A DNA stretch of 11,996 nucleotides from Flavobacteriaceae bacterium (lineage in GTDB: Bacteria > Bacteroidota > Bacteroidia > Flavobacteriales > Flavobacteriaceae). The number at the start of each line of letters is the position of its first letter. The first letter of the stretch is position 1. The position numbers and the translations under genes were made by a program. Shown here piece after piece: positions 6,288-11,996 of this stretch. The notes under the pieces were generated by a model, which was given only the letters and a program-made list of their open reading frames with translations, was not told where the DNA came from and did no database searches. Location of the stretch: positions 1-11,996 of the forward strand of contig JABSPP010000021.1 of the NCBI GenBank assembly GCA_013214275.1, in the 5' to 3' direction.

Positions 6288-9101
6288 TTAACCAACAATG
6301 TTAACAATACGACCAGGAACTACAATCACCTTTTTTGGGATTCTCCCTTGGAGCTGTGCTTGAGTCTTTTCATGTGCCATTACCGTTTTTTCTATTGCTT
6401 CTTGACTCATATCTGAGGGTAGTTCCAACATGAATCTCGTTTTTCCATTGAAGGAGATGGGATATTTTTTTGAGGTTTCCACTAAGAATTTTTCTTCAAA
6501 AACGGGGAAGGCTGCCGTAGAGATAGAGCTTGTATTTCCCAGTTTCTCCCATAATTCCTCTGCAATATGGGGTGCGTATGGTGAGATCAACACCAATAAC
6601 GGTTCTAAAATTGCTCTTTTACAGCACTTTTGTGCGGTTAGTTCGTTTACTGCAATCATAAAGGTAGAAACTGAAGTGTTGAAAGAGAAGTTTTCTATAT
6701 CTTCTTCTACTTTTTTGATGGTCTTGTGCAATGTTTTTAGCTCATCTTTGGTAGGTGCTACATCCACAACCTTGAAGATATCTCCATTGTGATATAATTT
6801 CCAAAGTTTCTTTAAGAAAGAATATACACCAGAAATCCCCGAAGTTTTCCAAGGTTTTGATTGTTCTAATGGCCCTAGAAACATTTCAAACAAGCGCAGT
6901 GCATCTGCTCCGTATTCCTCACAAATATCGTCTGGGTTAACCACATTAAACCAACGCTTTGACATTTTTTCAACTTCTCTTCCTACAATAAATCGATCAT
7001 CTTCAAGAATAAATTCAGCATCACTGAATTGAGGTTGCCAGTTCTTTAATGCTTCAATATCCAACTCATCAGAACTGTTGATCAACTTTACATCAACTCT
7101 TAATTTATCTGTTTCGTGGTTTTCTTTTAGTCGTTTTGAAACATATTGATTTGTTCCAGAAACACGATGAATAATTGCACTCGTACCCAAGATCATCCCT
7201 TGATTGAGCAATTTTTTTGCAAACTCATCTACAGGAACCAAGCCTTTATCAAACATAAATTTTTGCCAAAAACGGGCATACAATAAATGACCTGTGGCGT
7301 GTTCAGAACCTCCTATGTAGAGATCTACTTGTTGCCAATACTCTATGGCTTCTTTGGAGAAGATTTCTTTGGTATTTCTTGGATCCATGTATCGGTTGAA
7401 ATACTGAGAACTCCCAGCCCATCCAGGCATAGTGTTTAGCTCTAACGGAAAGACCGTTTTATGGTCGATCTTGATGTTTTCAACAACTTTATTAATTCTC
7501 GTATCCCATGCCCAGACTTCTGCATTTCCCAGTGGTGGTCTTCCATCTTCGGTAGGCAAATACTTTTCAACCTGAGGCAGGACAATGGGTAGGTGTTCAT
7601 CTGAAATCATTTGTGGCATTCCATCTACATAATACACAGGAAAAGGTTCGCCCCAATAGCGCTGGCGACTAAATACTGCGTCACGTAGTCTATAATTGAT
7701 TTTTCCGTAACCAATACCTTGTTGTTCTAGTTCATTAATGACGGTTTTCATGGCTTTCTTATAACTCAAACCATTCAAAAAATCTGAGTTGGTAATAACG
7801 GTTTTTTCTTTGTCGGTATAGGCTTCATCAGAAATATCAACTCCCTCAAAAATATTGGGAATTTCAATGCCAAAATGCTTGGCAAAATCATAATCGCGCT
7901 GGTCTCCACAGGGAACCGCCATCACAGCTCCTGTCCCATAACTTGCCAGTACGTAGTCTCCGATCCAAATTTGCACTTTTTCCCCAGAGAAAGGATGAAT
8001 GGCGTAGGCTCCTGTAAAAACTCCAGAAATGGTTTTAACATCTGCCATTCTATCGCGTTCTGAACGCTTTGCCGTAGCATCTATATAGGCTTCTACCGCT
8101 GCTTTTTGTTTTGTTGTGGTAATCTTTGCTACCAATTCATGTTCTGGTGCCAGAGTCATAAAACTCACCCCAAAAATAGTGTCAGGCCTTGTGGTAAAGA
8201 CCTCAATATTATCGTCATAGCCATCCACCTTAAAAGATACCATTGCACCTTGAGAGCGACCGATCCAATTGGTTTGTGCATCTTTTAGTGGCTGTGGCCA
8301 ATCTATGGTATGTAACCCGTCTAGTAGGCGCTGTGCATAAGCAGAGATTCGCATAGACCACTGGGTCATCTTTTTGCGAATCACAGGGTGTCCTCCACGT
8401 TCTGATACACCGTTCACAATCTCGTCATTTGCCAAAACTGTTCCCAAAGCTGGACACCAATTCACTTCCGTTTCCGAGAGGAATGTCAATCGGTATTGTA
8501 AAAGAATCTTCTGTTTCTTATCGTCAGAAAAACTATTCCAATCTTCTACAGTAAAACTTCCCACACCATCATTACAGGCGGCATTTACCTCATAATTTCC
8601 AGATGCTTCAAATTTGGTTATCAGCGAAGAAATAGCTTCTGCTTTGTCAGTATCTTTATTGTACCAAGAGTTGAATAATTGGATAAAAATCCACTGTGTC
8701 CATTTATAATATTCGGGATTGGAAGTACGCACCTCTCTAGACCAGTCAAACGAAAAACCAATCTGGTCTAACTGTCGGCGATAGGTTGCTATATTTTCTT
8801 CTGTTGTTTTTGCTGGATGCTGACCTGTTTGAATAGCATATTGTTCAGCCGGCAATCCAAAAGAATCATATCCTTGCGGGTGTAAAACTTGAAACCCTTT
8901 ATGTCTCTTGTAACGTGCGTAGATATCTGTTGCAATATATCCCAGCGGATGCCCTACATGGAGTCCAGCTCCGGAGGGGTAAGGAAACATGTCTAGTACA
9001 TAATACTTAGGCTTATCGTCATCTTCACTAGCTTTGAATGTTTGGTTGTTGGCCCAATACTCCTGCCATTTCTTCTCTATTTCCTGATGTTTGTATTGCA
9101 T
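6288..9101 (-). CDS. leuS: Leucyl-tRNA synthetase
   Basis: A class I aminoacyl-tRNA synthetase that charges tRNA-Leu, 937 aa from the preferred ATG at 9099-9101. The preceding codon is a GTG that could also open the frame; homologues as I recall them start with a single Met followed by a Tyr-containing segment. Motifs (937-aa numbering): HVGH (48-51, HIGH box); CP1 editing domain with TTRPDT (303-308, T308 equivalent to E. coli T252) and GTGAVMAVPCGDQRDYDF (389-406, D400 and D403 equivalent to D342/D345); SEHATGHLLYARFW (599-612); KMSKR (712-716, KMSKS box); then the anticodon-binding and C-terminal domains. The length exceeds the ~860 aa of E. coli, mainly because of roughly 55-60 extra residues at about 150-205, before VNWCP. 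The zinc-knuckle cysteines after C216 are absent (NGVSERGGHP). I believe these features are normal for Bacteroidota. The gene has its own promoter and is essential in most bacteria. Confidence 0.98.
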   Translation of the reverse strand: MQYKHQEIEKKWQEYWANNQTFKASEDDDKPKYYVLDMFPYPSGAGLHVGHPLGYIATDIYARYKRHKGFQVLHPQGYDSFGLPAEQYAIQTGQHPAKTTEENIATYRRQLDQIGFSFDWSREVRTSNPEYYKWTQWIFIQLFNSWYNKDTDKAEAISSLITKFEASGNYEVNAACNDGVGSFTVEDWNSFSDDKKQKILLQYRLTFLSETEVNWCPALGTVLANDEIVNGVSERGGHPVIRKKMTQWSMRISAYAQRLLDGLHTIDWPQPLKDAQTNWIGRSQGAMVSFKVDGYDDNIEVFTTRPDTIFGVSFMTLAPEHELVAKITTTKQKAAVEAYIDATAKRSERDRMADVKTISGVFTGAYAIHPFSGEKVQIWIGDYVLASYGTGAVMAVPCGDQRDYDFAKHFGIEIPNIFEGVDISDEAYTDKEKTVITNSDFLNGLSYKKAMKTVINELEQQGIGYGKINYRLRDAVFSRQRYWGEPFPVYYVDGMPQMISDEHLPIVLPQVEKYLPTEDGRPPLGNAEVWAWDTRINKVVENIKIDHKTVFPLELNTMPGWAGSSQYFNRYMDPRNTKEIFSKEAIEYWQQVDLYIGGSEHATGHLLYARFWQKFMFDKGLVPVDEFAKKLLNQGMILGTSAIIHRVSGTNQYVSKRLKENHETDKLRVDVKLINSSDELDIEALKNWQPQFSDAEFILEDDRFIVGREVEKMSKRWFNVVNPDDICEEYGADALRLFEMFLGPLEQSKPWKTSGISGVYSFLKKLWKLYHNGDIFKVVDVAPTKDELKTLHKTIKKVEEDIENFSFNTSVSTFMIAVNELTAQKCCKRAILEPLLVLISPYAPHIAEELWEKLGNTSSISTAAFPVFEEKFLVETSKKYPISFNGKTRFMLELPSDMSQEAIEKTVMAHEKTQAQLQGRIPKKVIVVPGRIVNIVG

Positions 9102-9122
9102 CACTTTTTATTTTAAAGTTCG

Positions 9123-9130
9123 CAAAGTTA
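9123..9130 (-). promoter_or_regulatory. leuS promoter, -7 box TAACTTTG
   Basis: On the minus strand TAACTTTG matches all six fixed bases of the Bacteroidota housekeeping -7 consensus TAnnTTTG and is followed by the common C. It would place transcription start near 9116-9118, about 15 nt before the leuS ATG, with an A-rich leader and no Shine-Dalgarno sequence. The -33 TTG is not seen at 17-19 nt spacing; the nearest is a TTC at 20 nt. Confidence 0.6.
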
Positions 9131-9207
9131 CAGTTTCTCAAATAATTATTGAAGTATTTCATCAAGGGTTTCTATCAAGTTTAGCTTGGTGTTTGATTAA
9201 TTTTACT

Positions 9208-9233
9208 AAAAAAATGCTGTTCTTTATAGCACC
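9208..9233 (-). terminator. Possible intrinsic terminator of the ABC transporter operon
   Basis: On the minus strand GGTGCT-ATAAAGAAC-AGCATT forms a short stem (four Watson-Crick pairs plus two G-T pairs) running into seven consecutive T. It lies 56-81 nt beyond the ATPase stop codon and ahead of the leuS promoter, where a terminator is expected. The stem is weak. Confidence 0.4.
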
Positions 9234-9288
9234 AAAATAATTGAACAAAATTCTAAAATTTTAAAGGTGCATTTGCCTCTTTTGGGTA

Positions 9289-10293
9289 TTAATTTAGTGG
9301 GTTCTTTTGAAATTCAAAAATTGAAGAGGAATCAAACCCCAAAGTAAACTCTCCACTAACAGCTTCTGATGTCATAAAATTGATTTTGGTTTTGTTCGGT
9401 AAAATTCCAATATTTAAATAGTGAGTACCTAAAAAACTAGATTTTACAACTTGTGCCTTGGTATGATAGGAGCAACGGGGCGTTGTTTGTAACTCATCCA
9501 TTCTTATCGCATATATTCTATTTTCTTTTGCCTTAAATCCAAAGTATTTTAAATCTTCATGGCTTAAGCGAACGATCGTACCAAACATCGAAGCAACATA
9601 TTCATTAGAGGGTTGTCCGTACACTTCCCTAGGTGTTCCTATTTGCTGTAAGCTCCCATTTTTTAAAACGGCAATAGTATCAGATATTGCCATAGCATCG
9701 TTGGTATCATGAGTGATAAAAACGACCGTACATTGTACACTTTTTAAGATGTCAAAGATTTCATTCCTCAATTGCAACTTAAGAGAGGTATCTAAATTGC
9801 TAAAAGGTTCATCAAGGATTAAAATCTTAGGTTTCGCTGCGATAGTCCTAGCCAGGGCAACTCTTTGCTGTTGACCTCCTGAAAGCTGGTGAGGATATCT
9901 GCTGCGGTACTCAAGAAGCCCAACAAGTTCCAAAGTTTCGTCTACAGTTGCTCTTATATTTTCTTTTTTTGATATCCCATAAGCAATATTTTTCTCAACA
10001 CTAAGGTGTGGAAATAATGCATAACTTTGAAAAACCATACCTACCCCTCTCTCTTCGGGAGGCGTAAAACGGTCATCACCAAAAACCATCTCCCCATTCA
10101 ATTCAATCGTTCCCGAGTCTGGCACTTCAAGTCCTGCTATGAGTCGAGCTAATGTTGTTTTACCACTGCCACTTTCTCCGACTAAAGATACTATTGAACC
10201 CTCGTATATAAGTAAACTCAACGCCTTAATAACTCGCTGTTGCTTTTCGTACGATTGGTTTAAATTCTGTATATTAAGTACAACTTTTTTCAA
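9289..10293 (-). CDS. Ferric-iron-type ABC transporter ATPase (FbpC-like)
   Basis: A 334-aa cytoplasmic ATPase that powers import through the adjacent permease. All ABC motifs are intact: Walker A GESGSGKT (39-46), Q-loop Q89 in VFQSYALFPHLSVEKNI, signature LSGGQQQR (137-144), Walker B ILILDEP (157-163, E162 catalytic), D-loop SNLD (165-168) and H195. The extension from about 240 onward, with a TOBE-like segment at about 275-325, is typical of the FbpC/PotA/CysA/MalK importer group. The very close link to a fused FbpB-type permease favours Fe3+ over polyamine or sulfate. The start must be TTG at 10291-10293: there is a stop codon two codons upstream, and the next Met is residue 69, beyond Walker A. 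The TTG overlaps the permease stop (TTGA, 4-nt overlap), which implies translational coupling. It is the last gene of the operon. Confidence 0.93.
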   Translation of the reverse strand: MKKVVLNIQNLNQSYEKQQRVIKALSLLIYEGSIVSLVGESGSGKTTLARLIAGLEVPDSGTIELNGEMVFGDDRFTPPEERGVGMVFQSYALFPHLSVEKNIAYGISKKENIRATVDETLELVGLLEYRSRYPHQLSGGQQQRVALARTIAAKPKILILDEPFSNLDTSLKLQLRNEIFDILKSVQCTVVFITHDTNDAMAISDTIAVLKNGSLQQIGTPREVYGQPSNEYVASMFGTIVRLSHEDLKYFGFKAKENRIYAIRMDELQTTPRCSYHTKAQVVKSSFLGTHYLNIGILPNKTKINFMTSEAVSGEFTLGFDSSSIFEFQKNPLN

Positions 10294-11942
10294 CCTTCAA
10301 CTTGTTTTCTGTCGTCTAAAATAAATCTATTTAATAGAACAACTGGTAATATTCCTGTCACAACAATGCATAACGCTGGTAAAGAAGCCTCCAAAATTAA
10401 TTCGTCACTGGCGTATTCGTATGCTTTTACAGCCAGCGTTTGAACATCATAAGGTTTTAAAATTAGGGTAATAGGTAACTCTTTCATGATATCAATAAAA
10501 ACCAAAATAAAAGCCCCAATTACGGCTGGTCTTAACAGTGGTAGGTCAATTTTTAAAAAGGTTGCCAATCTTCCTTTTCCAAGAATTCTAGAAGACTCTG
10601 AAAGTGCTTCACCGATTTTTAGTTGGTTCGAGCTCAAGGGGTTGAATGCCACTGCTAAAAACCTAATGACATAAGCGTAAACCAGTGCTATAATGGTTCC
10701 ATTAATTATAAAACCTGTAACCATATCGAAGTTATTTTTAAGGAAGTTGATCATCCATTGATCTAGTGCAATCATCGGAATCATTACACCAATTGCCAAA
10801 ACAGCTCCAGGAATTGCATACCCAATAGTGGCGATTTGAGCACTTTCTCGAAGCCAAATAACAGGATTCCATTTGGGGAGATATATGATTGCCAAAGCAA
10901 CTATTACCGTCAATAAAGAACCCACAAAGGCAATGCCAAAACTTTGTAAAGCGATACCAGCAAATTCAACAGTAGCTACACTTTTAAAGGTGAGCATACT
11001 CCAGTAAACAAGTTGAGTAACTGGTAAAATAAACCCAAGCAAAATGGGTGTTCCTAGGATAAAAAATAGGAGAATGTGTAATTTCTTGGAAGGTTTCTTT
11101 TTTAAAAGTATAAAATTGTCTTTGGAAGAAAGTTCATAATTGGTATTTCTCCGTTGTCTTTTCTCCATACCAATTAATGCAAAAATAACAAGCAGTAATA
11201 GGGCACAAAGGTAAATTGCGGATTTTGGGTCTTGCAAAGAAAACCATGTTCTAAAGATACCGGTGGTAAAGGTACTTATACCATAATACTTGGCAGCTCC
11301 ATAGTCGTTGAGCACTTCCATTGCTACTAGGATGAGACCTCCAACAATGGCTGGTCTTGCTAAGGGTAAAATGATTTTAAAAAAGGTTTTTGACTCCTTC
11401 ACTCCTAGAAGTTTAGAAGCCTCTAGTAAGGTTCTAGATTGATATAAGAAAAAGCTTCTAGCAACTACATAAACGTATGGAAACAGAGAAATGCTCAAAA
11501 CAAATACTAGGCCAGGCAAGTTCATTATATCTATCCTTTGGCTGTTCGTCCCAAAAAAGTCGAAAATTTTAGCTAAGGAGCCTCCATAGTCAAAAATACC
11601 CGCGTAAGCATAAGCAGTGATATAAGAAGGTAGGGCCAAGGGAAGGATTAAAAGCCATTCAAATATTTTAGAATAGCGAAGTTTATATCTGCTTACATAC
11701 CATGCGGAAGATATTCCTATTAACGAGGTCATTAGGATACAACCAACCAAGAGGTACAAAGAATTTAGAATGTAATCTGGCAGTAAGTTTGTAAAAATAT
11801 GAGTTGCTGTATCTCCAGGCCCATATAACAGTTGTAACAGAATGGTTAGAAGCGGTACTGCGACTAAAGCAACAATGGCCAATGTGAACACTGACCATCT
11901 GTTGATATATTTCTTGAAATATGTGAATATTTGAAACTTCAA
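10290..11942 (-). CDS. Ferric-iron-type ABC transporter permease, fused two-domain (FbpB-like)
   Basis: A 550-aa inner-membrane permease with about 12 transmembrane helices arranged as two homologous halves (about 17-260 and 288-540) joined by a basic cytoplasmic linker (KRQRRNTNYELSSKDNF region and KKKPSKK). Each half has an EAA loop, which docks the ATPase: EASKLLG...ILP at 174-193 and ESSRILG...DLP at 449-468. Such fused permeases are typical of the FbpB/AfuB ferric-iron importers, although thiamine (ThiP) and related systems share the layout. The start is TTG at 11940-11942: an in-frame stop at 11961-11963 leaves no ATG upstream, and the first internal Met (residue 71) would remove the first helix. 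Only 2 nt separate it from the preceding solute-binding protein gene, and it overlaps the ATPase gene by 4 nt. Confidence 0.92.
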   Translation of the reverse strand: MKFQIFTYFKKYINRWSVFTLAIVALVAVPLLTILLQLLYGPGDTATHIFTNLLPDYILNSLYLLVGCILMTSLIGISSAWYVSRYKLRYSKIFEWLLILPLALPSYITAYAYAGIFDYGGSLAKIFDFFGTNSQRIDIMNLPGLVFVLSISLFPYVYVVARSFFLYQSRTLLEASKLLGVKESKTFFKIILPLARPAIVGGLILVAMEVLNDYGAAKYYGISTFTTGIFRTWFSLQDPKSAIYLCALLLLVIFALIGMEKRQRRNTNYELSSKDNFILLKKKPSKKLHILLFFILGTPILLGFILPVTQLVYWSMLTFKSVATVEFAGIALQSFGIAFVGSLLTVIVALAIIYLPKWNPVIWLRESAQIATIGYAIPGAVLAIGVMIPMIALDQWMINFLKNNFDMVTGFIINGTIIALVYAYVIRFLAVAFNPLSSNQLKIGEALSESSRILGKGRLATFLKIDLPLLRPAVIGAFILVFIDIMKELPITLILKPYDVQTLAVKAYEYASDELILEASLPALCIVVTGILPVVLLNRFILDDRKQVEG

Positions 11943-11944
11943 TA

Positions 11945-11996
11945 TTATTTCCAGCCTACTTCATCAAAGATAACTACAGCTTTCTTGTTGTTTATT
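11945..11996 (-). CDS. C-terminal end of ABC transporter solute-binding protein (FbpA-like), partial
   Basis: On the minus strand the last 16 codons of an open frame read INNKKAVVIFDEVGWK and end with TAA at 11945-11947. The rest lies beyond the right edge. The ending (an AV-x-IFDEVGW-type tail) resembles the C-termini of periplasmic ferric-iron-binding proteins such as FbpA/FutA as I remember them. It sits exactly where the binding-protein gene of an fbpABC operon is expected, 2 nt before the permease start. The fragment is short, so the assignment rests largely on gene order. Confidence 0.65.
   Translation of the reverse strand, partial: INNKKAVVIFDEVGWK

Noticed and set aside
6430..6792. 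120-codon plus-strand open frame opposite the 3' part of leuS
   Set aside because: It lies wholly within the conserved leuS coding sequence on the other strand, and its serine-rich translation has no recognisable domain.
9102..9104. GTG one codon upstream of the leuS ATG as the start
   Set aside because: ATG directly follows and is the stronger start; the extra residue adds nothing to any conserved motif.
9174..9197. ATCAA...TTGAT inverted repeat between leuS and the ATPase gene
   Set aside because: It is a five-base stem with a 14-nt loop in AT-rich sequence, with no T-run or promoter relationship; not distinguishable from chance.
1..11996. Mobile element, CRISPR array, tRNA or rRNA gene
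   Set aside because: No transposase, integrase, terminal repeats, regularly spaced repeats or tRNA-like cloverleaf sequence was found on either strand.

Overview
The window looks like a chromosomal segment from a marine-type flavobacterium (Bacteroidota, probably Flavobacteriaceae). The DNA is AT-rich. Start codons lack Shine-Dalgarno sequences and sit in A-rich leaders. A perfect TAnnTTTG-type -7 box lies just upstream of leuS. The leucyl-tRNA synthetase carries a large insert and sequence variants that I associate with Bacteroidota. There is no sign of phage, transposon, CRISPR or RNA genes. Genes are tightly packed and, apart from one partial ORF at the left edge, all lie on the minus strand, so transcription runs from right to left.

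Reading in the direction of transcription: (1) 11996-9289 is a ferric-iron-type ABC uptake operon. It holds the last 16 codons of a solute-binding protein (FbpA-like), a fused two-domain permease (FbpB-like) and an ATPase (FbpC-like), joined by a 2-nt gap and a 4-nt overlap. (2) 9101-6288 is leuS, a monocistronic-looking housekeeping gene with its own promoter. (3) 6108-3079 is a PepSY-type two-TM membrane protein, an NtrY-like membrane histidine kinase, and an enoyl-CoA hydratase, closely spaced and probably co-transcribed. An A/T palindrome overlaps the first start codon. No response regulator is present in the window. (4) 2912-352 is an SPFH-GYF protein, a double-zinc-ribbon membrane-anchored protein, and a small VOC/glyoxalase-fold protein. 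The first two resemble the YdjI/YdjG pair that works with PspA in the Bacillus envelope-stress system, but no PspA gene is visible here. (5) 1-350 is the 3' part of an unrecognised plus-strand gene that converges on the VOC gene with a single base between the stop codons.

Most of the window is ordinary core genome. The parts most worth a second look are the PspA-less SPFH/zinc-ribbon module, the PepSY-kinase pair with its start-codon palindrome, and the repeated use of TTG start codons: three of the eight complete genes have no other plausible start.
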